This document shows positions 6,728 to 14,009 of a stretch of 46,215 bases of DNA, piece after piece (position 1 is the first letter of the stretch; each line of letters begins with the position of its first letter). The translations under genes and the position numbers were made by a program. Source of the DNA: Sulfurimonas sp. (GTDB taxonomy: Bacteria; Campylobacterota; Campylobacteria; Campylobacterales; Sulfurimonadaceae); assembly GCA_016735225.1 (NCBI GenBank), contig JAERRX010000045.1, positions 1 through 46,215 of the forward strand, given 5' to 3'. The notes under the pieces were generated by a model, which was not told the origin of the DNA, searched no databases, and was given only the letters and a program-made list of their open reading frames with translations.

Positions 6728-7891
6728 TTATTGTCTGCTACCTCTAACACAACGAACATAGTACTTACCCGACTTACTGTAGTTGCTGGTATAGCCACTG
6801 TTGAAGTTCACGATCCAAGCACTCGAGCTATCGGATACATCCGCAGAACTTGACCAGTAGTAGCTAGAGGCTATATTTTTAATTCCATCTATTACTGCTG
6901 GACTATGCTTATTGTAGTCAAGTAAACTTAAGAGTTCGTAATAGTTGGGAAGTCTCCAGTCACTTTTTCCTCCAAGAGATAGATCTCTACAGTACCCCTT
7001 AGCATCTTCCCAGTTAAGCTTTGTACTCTTTGCCTTTTCATTATCTTGCCAGATGAGACCATCTGTGGCTTTAAGCATTCCTAGTTTTCTATATGGTTTT
7101 CTTTTCTTTTTTTTTATATCTTCAACAAGTTGTTTATTTTTAACATTTCCAGTCCAGACTATCAGTGTATCTTTTATCTTACTCTCTAGCTTAAAGTCAG
7201 TATCATACCCTGACATATCACCCATATTTGTTTGGTATGTTTTTTTGTTGAGCTTTACACTTAGGCTGTTTATATATAGACCTCCATCACTATACTCGAA
7301 GACCACTACTGGTTTTAAGCTTTTTAGCTTTGAGCTTTCATCTAGTCTCTGTGCTTCTTTGGGTGCTACTTGGATCTGGATAGGGATGGTGAACTTATCT
7401 GAGATGATTTTACTTATAAAGACTCTATCATCAGCATTATAATTATCAAAATTATCTATTTTGGGTTTTCCAAGGTAGATATTTAAAGCATCTTTTAGGG
7501 TGCTTTGTAGTTTTTTGGGAAGCTCTCTTTGTGCTTTTTTTTGTTTAGTTTTGATAGTTGCTATCTTTTGCTCATAGTCTAAAGTATTTTTGCTATTTTT
7601 AGCATCTTTACTTTTCACATCTTTAGCATAAAGCTTTTCTACTCTTGCTTTCTCATCTTCTACTCGTTTTTTAAAATCTTTAGTAGGTTCATACTTCCCT
7701 TTTTTTAACTCTTTTGACCTGTAGTCAGACCTGCTTACACTTATCTCTATTGGCTTTTTAACTGAGTCTAGGCTATGTTGTGAAAGCAGTTGCTTTTTCT
7801 TAGCATTTATAAGTTTATTTATCTCTGTAGAAGAGATCGTACCTGCAATAAGTGGTAGTGAGAAAAGTAAGAATATTAGTAGTTTTTTGAT
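6728..7891 (-). CDS. DGR target protein VP2 (exported, N-terminal domain plus Lcl variable domain)
   Basis: The frame is open from 7891 and encodes 387 residues. It has a signal peptide (residues 1-19, KKLLIF... to 'LPLIAG'), a lysine-rich helical region, a beta domain with 'YLGKPKIDNFDNYNADD', and an Lcl/DUF1566 domain starting near 'TDGLIWQDN' and ending 'YVRCVRGSRQ'. Residues 340-386 are VR2. No ATG, GTG or TTG stands at the natural start. An ATC at 7889-7891 sits five bases after an AAGGTG ribosome-binding site and aligns with the ATG of the paralogous gene at 15384, so I place the start there. The first conventional start in phase is a GTG at 7618, which would delete the signal peptide and about 90 conserved residues. 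The N-terminal 250 residues are homologous to the cytochrome-like protein at 14002-15384. Confidence 0.8.
   Translation of the reverse strand: MKKLLIFLLFSLPLIAGTISSTEINKLINAKKKQLLSQHSLDSVKKPIEISVSRSDYRSKELKKGKYEPTKDFKKRVEDEKARVEKLYAKDVKSKDAKNSKNTLDYEQKIATIKTKQKKAQRELPKKLQSTLKDALNIYLGKPKIDNFDNYNADDRVFISKIISDKFTIPIQIQVAPKEAQRLDESSKLKSLKPVVVFEYSDGGLYINSLSVKLNKKTYQTNMGDMSGYDTDFKLESKIKDTLIVWTGNVKNKQLVEDIKKKKRKPYRKLGMLKATDGLIWQDNEKAKSTKLNWEDAKGYCRDLSLGGKSDWRLPNYYELLSLLDYNKHSPAVIDGIKNIASSYYWSSSADVSDSSSAWIVNFNSGYTSNYSKSGKYYVRCVRGSRQ
6734..6874 (-). repeat. DGR variable repeat VR2
   Basis: This 141-bp segment aligns without gaps to the TR. It has 11 differences, all on TR adenines: AAC/AAT codons become Tyr, Asp, Ser and Gly codons, plus two silent changes (GCA to GCG, TCA to TCG). 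The last 34 bases on the coding side are identical to TR and VR1. The 19 bases beyond the repeat (6715-6733) match those beyond VR1 but not the TR flank. Confidence 0.95.
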
Positions 7892-8061
7892 GGTATCACC
7901 TTAGTTTGTTTTTATTTTTGAGTTTAGCTAAATATAAGTAAAATATTGATTAAAGCTAAAGATTTTAGATAAAATAACTATAACTGAACTTTCGCACCAA
8001 AACTCAATAGTCCCCTACTCTAGTTCCATTAAAATGTTTTATCAACTCTACTTTAACTTGC
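7892..8061. other. Intergenic region upstream of VP2
   Basis: This AT-rich gap separates the stand-alone AAA ATPase from VP2. It contains the VP2 ribosome-binding site (AAGGTGAT, complement of 7895-7902) and AT-rich stretches that could hold a -10 element, but no promoter is clear. On the minus strand, just after the ATPase stop, a frame shifted by one base encodes 'KVELIKHFNGTRVGDY' before a stop. This reads like a protein remnant and may mark a junction. Confidence 0.35.
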
Positions 8062-9123
8062 TTACAATCTTTGAACCTCTTCCAAATTCATTTCGTCTTC
8101 AACAATATCAGGAATACTTTTTCTAAATGGATCATCTCTAACTTCTCCATCTAAACTAATAAGTTCATTAGCTTTTAATGATTGGATAATAAAAGGGGAG
8201 TGAGTTGTTATTATAAATTGTATTTTTGGAAATGTATTTTTCAAATCATCTATAACAGTTTTTTGCCATTTCGGATGCAAATGCATATCTATTTCATCTA
8301 TTAGCACAACACCTTGTGCTTTTTTAACTGCATCCTCTCCTAGATGAGGATTTAAGATAATAGCACGATATGCGATATCAGCTGTTAATCTTACAATATT
8401 TTTGTATCCAGCACTTAGCATTGCAAAAGATGTCCAGCTTCCATCTTCTAATTGACCTAGCATATCTTGAGCTTTCCAGCTAAAATGTATTTTTTGCCAA
8501 CTCATTACCATTGTAGTGATTGATTTGGTAAAAGCATTATATAAGGCTTTGTTTTTACCAAATTTTAAAACAGAATCCTCATAATCTCTAAACCAAGTAA
8601 GAAATTGTTTTCTTACAACTTCTGGTTCTAAACAAGCATGATAACCATCAAATCTAGAACCTTCATCTTTATGTATTCTTGTCTCTTTATCATTTACTCT
8701 ATCTGTACCATAATAAGCGATTAAAGGTAGTTGCACATCCTCTCCTGCTCTTACTTTTTGTTCAAGTTCTTTTGCTTTATTTATTAAGTCTTTTGCATGT
8801 TTATAGCTTGTTGCTCCACCCTTTGGCATATTTGTATCTCTATACCAAGTGTATTCATTATTGTCAAGGGAGTTAGTTATATCTATCCTGAAAGGTAATT
8901 GGATTTCAATATTTTCTGTTGATAAAATTTTTCTTCTTTTTTGATGATTGTAAAGTGGCTTTGAATCCATACTACTAATACCTAGAAAAAATGTACCTAA
9001 TGAATATGACAATGCTTCTAAAACAGTTGTTTTTCCAGTTGCATTATTCCCAATGATGATATTCATTTGAGGATTAAATGAAAATTCTTGTTTTTCAAAT
9101 AGTTTAAAGTTAGTTATTTTCAA
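8062..9123 (-). CDS. Stand-alone AAA ATPase (AAA_21/OLD-like, ABC-type head)
   Basis: This 353-residue protein has an N-terminal 'FKLFEKQEFSF' typical of RecF/OLD-like ATPases. Walker A is 'GNNATGKT' (25-32), there is a signature-like 'LSAGYK' (236-241), Walker B is 'VVLIDEID' (272-279) and the His switch is 'TTHSP' (306-310). It has no membrane segments. Such ATPases often serve in anti-phage systems with a nuclease partner, but no nuclease gene is adjacent. The protein ends soon after 'DIVEDEMNLEEVQRL', where relatives that I recall continue for some tens of residues, so a shortened C-terminus is possible. It sits between two Lcl-type genes of the exported-protein cluster, 17 bases after one of them, and its cytoplasmic role does not fit theirs; it may be an insertion. 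Confidence 0.75.
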   Translation of the reverse strand: MKITNFKLFEKQEFSFNPQMNIIIGNNATGKTTVLEALSYSLGTFFLGISSMDSKPLYNHQKRRKILSTENIEIQLPFRIDITNSLDNNEYTWYRDTNMPKGGATSYKHAKDLINKAKELEQKVRAGEDVQLPLIAYYGTDRVNDKETRIHKDEGSRFDGYHACLEPEVVRKQFLTWFRDYEDSVLKFGKNKALYNAFTKSITTMVMSWQKIHFSWKAQDMLGQLEDGSWTSFAMLSAGYKNIVRLTADIAYRAIILNPHLGEDAVKKAQGVVLIDEIDMHLHPKWQKTVIDDLKNTFPKIQFIITTHSPFIIQSLKANELISLDGEVRDDPFRKSIPDIVEDEMNLEEVQRL

Positions 9124-9140
9124 ATTTTAATATTCATTTT

Positions 9141-10892
9141 TTACCTAAAATCTCTAACACATCTTATGTATAGTTCTTTATTTAATGAGTACCATGTTCC
9201 GCTACTTGGAAAATTAAAACTTACTCCTATCATACTATTTGTATTTAAATCATTTTTTGTTGATGTCCAGAAGTTTTGCCATGAGATCTTAGAGCTGTTG
9301 GATAGCTCTTTTTTTATGAAGCTACTGTTAGATAAACTCTGCTTATGCCTGTAAGATTTTTTCTCTTTAATGGTTAAAATCTCTTTCTCAGTAGGAACTC
9401 TCCATCCAGACACAAAACCTACTTTTAAGCTTGAGCAGTAAGACCTTGCACTATCATAGGTGAGTTTTTTCAGTCCATCGTTATTTTGCCACATCAGTTT
9501 AGATTTTGGATCTATATAGGTATCTATGACATACTTAGCTATGAAGTTTTGGTACTCAAACCCATTCTCTTTGTAAAGCTTATAAACACTTCTGTCTATT
9601 TTAAAGTCGATACTATTGTCACTAATTTTCATAGACCTATGCAGGGTCGCTTCATACTTTAGATCTGTATAGAAATTTTGAGTTTTAGGATTTAACACTC
9701 TATGTTTTTTAGCTGTTTCATAAATGAGTATCTGCTTAGTATGCGAAGAGAGTTTATCCATCTTATGGTAGTGAGTGTCAAGTAGCATATACCGTGCATC
9801 TTTTGGAAGGTCATAGCTCATTAGCTCAAACACATACTTAAAGGAAAAAACCTTTACACCAAGCTCTATGTCCCAGATTTCATTGATATTTTTCTTTTTA
9901 TTATAGACTATTGTCTCTTTTTTGTTGGCAAGCAGTTCTTTAAACTTTACAAGACTGGGAGTATCTTTGAGTGCATATCTAGGAATATAGTTGATACGCT
10001 TTTGCTGTGCTCCTATGCATTTGAAAGTAAGCTTATCAGCAGATGAAGACAACTGAGCTTTCATATCAAAAATCTTACAGTACTCTTTGGCTTGTAGTGC
10101 TGGTATCTCAACTTCATTTTTTGAATTGTAGCCAATCAAACTATTTGGAGTAAGCTTAAAGTATGAAGATAAAAAGTACTGATCAACTGTTATGTTTTTT
10201 GCATAGACCTTGATAAACTGCTTTTTATTGTTATATGATATCTGTTTAATTGTGTCTTTTGAATACTCCTGAACTACTGTCTCTTTAGCCTCTGGTGTTA
10301 TCTCTTTGTTTGTGTAGGGTTTCATGGGATTTAAGATGATAAATCTCATCAAATTTACACAATTGCTATATGAGCTTATATCAAAATCATCAAGAGTAAT
10401 AGTGTAGAACTCACTAAATGAGAACTTCCCTTCTTCATTAATAGTACGATAACCCTCTATGACTATGGATTTTTCCAGTACATCTCTGATCGTAAGAGAG
10501 ATATCTAGTGTATTTGTCTGAGTTAAAGCTAGAGCATCACTTAGCTTTTGAGCATCAAACTTAAAGTTTTGTGCAGCAGTATCTTTGTCACTTCCAGTCA
10601 AAAGACTTTTAGCGATAGAGATGCTTTTAAACTTTGTGTTGTAAGCACTTAAGGCACTCCTCTCATCTTTTGTAAATGCAATATTTTTATTTCTTTGCAG
10701 AAAAAGCTGTGCTTTTATCATATTGGTAAAAAAAGTTTTATGGTACTTATCGGCATTTGGATTGAGTAAAATAGGAGTGTTAAGTATGAGAGTTAAACTC
10801 TTTTTAGATGGGTATGTTGAGTATTTACTCTCACTTGAGTATATAGACACGACAGATAAGAGGCTAGCAAATAGTATAAAAAAGAGTTTCAT
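9141..10892 (-). CDS. Exported protein with C-terminal Lcl (DUF1566) domain, not DGR-linked
   Basis: This 583-residue protein has a signal peptide (residues 1-20). Residues about 30-200 are an unrecognised alpha/beta region. Around residues 250-300 an 'AKEYCKIF ... LTFKC' segment resembles a degenerate C-type-lectin module. The C-terminal 115 residues are an Lcl/DUF1566 domain: 'KSKLMWQNN', 'ARSYCSSL', 'SGWRVPTEKEI', 'NFWTST' and the terminal 'YIRCVRDFR'. The DNA of this domain does not match the TR, so it is a fixed relative of the variable domains rather than a third target. The start overlaps the end of the upstream permease gene by 4 bases, which places it in the same transcript as the ABC transporter. 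Confidence 0.75.
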   Translation of the reverse strand: MKLFFILFASLLSVVSIYSSESKYSTYPSKKSLTLILNTPILLNPNADKYHKTFFTNMIKAQLFLQRNKNIAFTKDERSALSAYNTKFKSISIAKSLLTGSDKDTAAQNFKFDAQKLSDALALTQTNTLDISLTIRDVLEKSIVIEGYRTINEEGKFSFSEFYTITLDDFDISSYSNCVNLMRFIILNPMKPYTNKEITPEAKETVVQEYSKDTIKQISYNNKKQFIKVYAKNITVDQYFLSSYFKLTPNSLIGYNSKNEVEIPALQAKEYCKIFDMKAQLSSSADKLTFKCIGAQQKRINYIPRYALKDTPSLVKFKELLANKKETIVYNKKKNINEIWDIELGVKVFSFKYVFELMSYDLPKDARYMLLDTHYHKMDKLSSHTKQILIYETAKKHRVLNPKTQNFYTDLKYEATLHRSMKISDNSIDFKIDRSVYKLYKENGFEYQNFIAKYVIDTYIDPKSKLMWQNNDGLKKLTYDSARSYCSSLKVGFVSGWRVPTEKEILTIKEKKSYRHKQSLSNSSFIKKELSNSSKISWQNFWTSTKNDLNTNSMIGVSFNFPSSGTWYSLNKELYIRCVRDFR

Positions 10893-11986
10893 TTGAGGTT
10901 CCTACGTAAAATTATTATGTTTATTATTATAGTAAAAAACAATAAAATAAACATTAAGTAAAAGAGTATGTAGTAGTCACTTATCACTAAGTCTATAAAA
11001 AAGTCACTTCTAAAATTTGTAATATGTAGATAGTACGATCTAAAAAGAGATAAAACATAGCGACCTGCCAAGGTTGAAATAATAAAAATAGATGATGAAA
11101 GCAAAAGAAAAATTACTATAATCTCATTTAAGCCCATCCCCATTTTTAAAATTATGCGTAGAGATTTCTCTTTTAATTCTAAAATAATATTTTGAGTAAT
11201 AAGTATGATCACTATAATCGTTCCAATCAAAATAGTTAAGAAGATATTTTTTGCCAAACCAAAAAGTACAAAGTTTTCATATACATCCTCTTCACTCTGG
11301 AGTCTATCCACATAGTGATAGCTCAGTATTTGTAATTTTTTTGCGACTGTGGATATGTAGTGCTGTGTCTCCTCGCTCAACTCATCATCTATCTCTAAAA
11401 CAGCTTGTAGCTCACTGCTGTTTATGAAAGCTTTTATTTTTCTCTCATCTATAAAAATAATTGCTTCACTCGTTAAGAAACCAGTATCTATAACATTAAA
11501 ATCGGGAAGTAAAAGTTTTTGGTCTCTACTTTTTTCAAGAGATATCTCTTGAGTGCCTCTTAAAATATTTTCCAATATTTTGTTTATGTAAACTCCACCT
11601 TCAGAATGAAACCTCTGATCTATATAGCCATCTTTGTAGATATAAAATGTTATCTTTTTTCTTAGTTTTTTCTCTTTGAGGCTTAGTGTGTAGCTATTTT
11701 TTTCTATTTTTCGGATGGAAGATTTTAGACTATTTTGTGTTAAAACACTCTCCACTTCCTTTAAAAACTCTACATCATTACTCTGAAGTGTAAACCTTGG
11801 CTCAAACCCTAAGTAACTCTTTTGTAGCATAGAACTATAGGAGTTTAGTAAGTTTCCTGTAAAAAAATATGCCCCGATCGAGAGACTTAAAATCAAGCTA
11901 ATAACTATAAAAATAGATAAAAATATTTTTGGGCTTTTACTCTTGTACATAATACTAGCTACTAAGCTTAGTTGCTGTAGTTTCAT
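10889..11986 (-). CDS. FtsX/LolE-like ABC transporter permease (second subunit)
   Basis: This 365-residue membrane protein has an N-terminal membrane helix (about residues 18-43), a large extracytoplasmic domain (about 45-235), and three further helices near 240-265, 283-312 and 335-360. This one-plus-three layout is that of FtsX/MacB/LolC-E permeases, which use ATP hydrolysis in the cytoplasm to drive work in the periplasm (lipoprotein release, export or hydrolase control). It starts one base after the first permease gene ends. The paired permeases and ATPase resemble a LolCDE-type or MacB-like set, here probably dedicated to the exported proteins of this cluster; that link is inferred from position. 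Confidence 0.8.
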   Translation of the reverse strand: MKLQQLSLVASIMYKSKSPKIFLSIFIVISLILSLSIGAYFFTGNLLNSYSSMLQKSYLGFEPRFTLQSNDVEFLKEVESVLTQNSLKSSIRKIEKNSYTLSLKEKKLRKKITFYIYKDGYIDQRFHSEGGVYINKILENILRGTQEISLEKSRDQKLLLPDFNVIDTGFLTSEAIIFIDERKIKAFINSSELQAVLEIDDELSEETQHYISTVAKKLQILSYHYVDRLQSEEDVYENFVLFGLAKNIFLTILIGTIIVIILITQNIILELKEKSLRIILKMGMGLNEIIVIFLLLSSSIFIISTLAGRYVLSLFRSYYLHITNFRSDFFIDLVISDYYILFYLMFILLFFTIIINIIILRRNLK

Positions 11987-13204
11987 CTACTTTATTTCCA
12001 CTTTTTTAATGTTAAATATCAAAGCTACACCGATAACAAAAACAGTTATAAAGATGCTCTCAACCAAAAGTAGTCTCTGTGCAAAACCACTCTCTAAAAG
12101 AAAAGAGATACTAAAAGTGTATCGATAACTCAAGAGCAATAGCCCCAAAGCCACTCCAATACCACTAAAGAGCAGTAGATAAAAACTTCCCATGACAATA
12201 GTACTCACACCTACATTGTAACCCATCAAATATAGAGACCTGATCTGAGGTTGGATGGACAGTAGTGTTCTAAAGATAAGTAGTAAAATAGCACTAGAAG
12301 TAGCGATCAAAATCAGAGCCTGTATCATATTGCTCAACATCTCATAGAGATTTATCAAGTCATACTGTTTTTTATTTTTGTCCAGCCATGTTAGTGTCTG
12401 ATAATCCTTTTCAAACAAGATATTTAACCTCTCTTTTGCAAGGTTTAAGTATGCTATATCGTTACTATGAAGATTGATTGCAAAACCATTTACTCTGCTT
12501 GAAGAGCTGTTTTGTAAACTGTTTAAAAAATTAGCACTTGTGTAGATAGTGGCTTCTTTTTTGTAGTCTCTCAGATAAGCCCCTATGACAAACTTCATCT
12601 GATTTATTTTACTGTTTGAGCTGTAGAGTGTTACTATGCCCTCATTTCTATTTGCACTTACTTGAGGAGCAAATCCCTTGTTTACGATGCTATTGACCAC
12701 TATCATGTTTTCTAAACTGTCATAATCATGCAAAAACTCTTTATATGTTGTAGGCTCATACTCTTTGTCAAAGTATGTAGCATCTCTAAAACTAAATGCT
12801 AGAGGGTATGATGGGTATTGACCAACAATCTCAAAACTACCCTCAATCTTGGGAGAATTTATACTTGCATAAACTTCTAAAGAGAGATCAAGTTTTGCTT
12901 TTACATAGGGTGTAATGCTCTTAATATTTTCTTTACCTAAAGTTTCTACTATTTTTAAAACAACTTTTTGTCTCTGCATTTTGTCTAAATATATCTCATC
13001 ACTATATGATTGTAAAATGATGTGTGGTTGTTTTGCTCCTAGTGATTTACTAAGTATATCTTTGTAATAATTGATTCCAAAAGAGACAAGGGTAATACTT
13101 AAAAAACTCAAAACTGTAAGAAAAAAAGTAGTTATAGAGACTAGATGGGACGAAGAGATAAAAAATTTGTTAAAAAAGAAACTCTTAAGATAAACACTTA
13201 ACAA
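11987..13204 (-). CDS. FtsX/LolE-like ABC transporter permease (first subunit)
   Basis: This 405-residue protein has an N-terminal helix (about 22-48), a long extracytoplasmic domain (about 50-290) and three C-terminal helices (about 290-315, 335-362, 375-398). It is the same FtsX-family layout as its neighbour. The two permeases are diverged from each other, which suggests a heterodimer like LolC/LolE. It begins one base after the ATPase gene ends and ends directly before the second permease gene. No lipoprotein-specific motif could be identified by eye. Confidence 0.8.
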   Translation of the reverse strand: MLSVYLKSFFFNKFFISSSHLVSITTFFLTVLSFLSITLVSFGINYYKDILSKSLGAKQPHIILQSYSDEIYLDKMQRQKVVLKIVETLGKENIKSITPYVKAKLDLSLEVYASINSPKIEGSFEIVGQYPSYPLAFSFRDATYFDKEYEPTTYKEFLHDYDSLENMIVVNSIVNKGFAPQVSANRNEGIVTLYSSNSKINQMKFVIGAYLRDYKKEATIYTSANFLNSLQNSSSSRVNGFAINLHSNDIAYLNLAKERLNILFEKDYQTLTWLDKNKKQYDLINLYEMLSNMIQALILIATSSAILLLIFRTLLSIQPQIRSLYLMGYNVGVSTIVMGSFYLLLFSGIGVALGLLLLSYRYTFSISFLLESGFAQRLLLVESIFITVFVIGVALIFNIKKVEIK

Positions 13205-13205
13205 C

Positions 13206-14009
13206 CTACTTCCTAAATACTTCTAAGAGTGTAGCAGGAGCATCAAGCTCTTTTTCAAAATGGTAGTGAGCATTTTTAACAGTCTCATAAAGAGAGGTTT
13301 GATGTGTCACAATCACATGGCAAATATGATGTTCTTCTACAAATCTATGAATACTTTTGATGATTTTAAGAGCCATCATATCATCTAAGCTCGCCGTAGG
13401 CTCATCAGATATAAGGAGTTTTGGCTTATGCACTACACCTCTAACTATTGCAACTCGTTGTTGCTGTCCACCAGAGAGTTCATTTGGATACTTGTAGAGA
13501 TTGGAGTAGTCTAGCTCAACTATGTCAAACCACTTCTTTATCTCAACTATTGCAGTCTCTTTAAATGCCACTTTTGATAACTTCTCACTCTTTGTGTTGA
13601 TATATCCTCGTGATATAAAAGGAGTTAAACAGTTCTCTAGTATAGTAAAGTCAGGTAAAAGCATGTGGGATTGAAAGATAAAACCAACATTGTATCTTCT
13701 AAACGATGCTCTTTTATACTCACCAAAAAAATCTTTTATAGGATTGTTATCTACAGAGATTTTCTTCTCGCCAACAAGTAGTTCACCACTCTTAAACTCA
13801 TTGTCAATAGTGGCTAAATAGTTCAAAAGTGTAGATTTGCCACAACCACTCTTGCCCGTAAGCAGTGTTGTCTCTTTTGAGTAGGCTCTAAAGTTTATGT
13901 TCTCGAAGATAGTATGAGACTTTTTATAACTACTTCCATCCTCTTTTTTATCACTTATATCATAAACCTTTGTAAGGTCTGCTACTTTTATATAGGGAAT
14001 TTTATTCAC
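13206..14009 (-). CDS. ABC transporter ATP-binding protein (LolD/MacB type)
   Basis: This 267-residue ATPase has Walker A 'GKSGCGKST' (52-60), a Q-loop in 'GFIFQSHMLLPDFT' (109-122), the signature 'LSGGQQQRV' (178-186), Walker B 'LLISDEPTASLD' (198-209) and a switch His near 236 ('VTHQT'). 'F.YH.LLP..T..EN' around the Q-loop is typical of the LolD/FtsE/MacB group, which pair with FtsX-type permeases, and two such permeases follow immediately. Its start overlaps the preceding cytochrome-like gene by 8 bases. It likely powers handling of periplasmic or outer-membrane cargo encoded in this cluster. Confidence 0.88.
   Translation of the reverse strand: MNKIPYIKVADLTKVYDISDKKEDGSSYKKSHTIFENINFRAYSKETTLLTGKSGCGKSTLLNYLATIDNEFKSGELLVGEKKISVDNNPIKDFFGEYKRASFRRYNVGFIFQSHMLLPDFTILENCLTPFISRGYINTKSEKLSKVAFKETAIVEIKKWFDIVELDYSNLYKYPNELSGGQQQRVAIVRGVVHKPKLLISDEPTASLDDMMALKIIKSIHRFVEEHHICHVIVTHQTSLYETVKNAHYHFEKELDAPATLLEVFRK

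Noticed and set aside
6728-7618. VP2 starting at GTG 7618.
   Set aside because: This would remove a signal peptide and about 90 residues conserved in the paralogue, and no ribosome-binding site precedes it.
9141-9270. The Lcl domain end of the 583-residue protein as a third variable repeat.
   Set aside because: The protein fold is the same but the DNA does not match the TR; differences occur at all bases, so it is a fixed paralogue.
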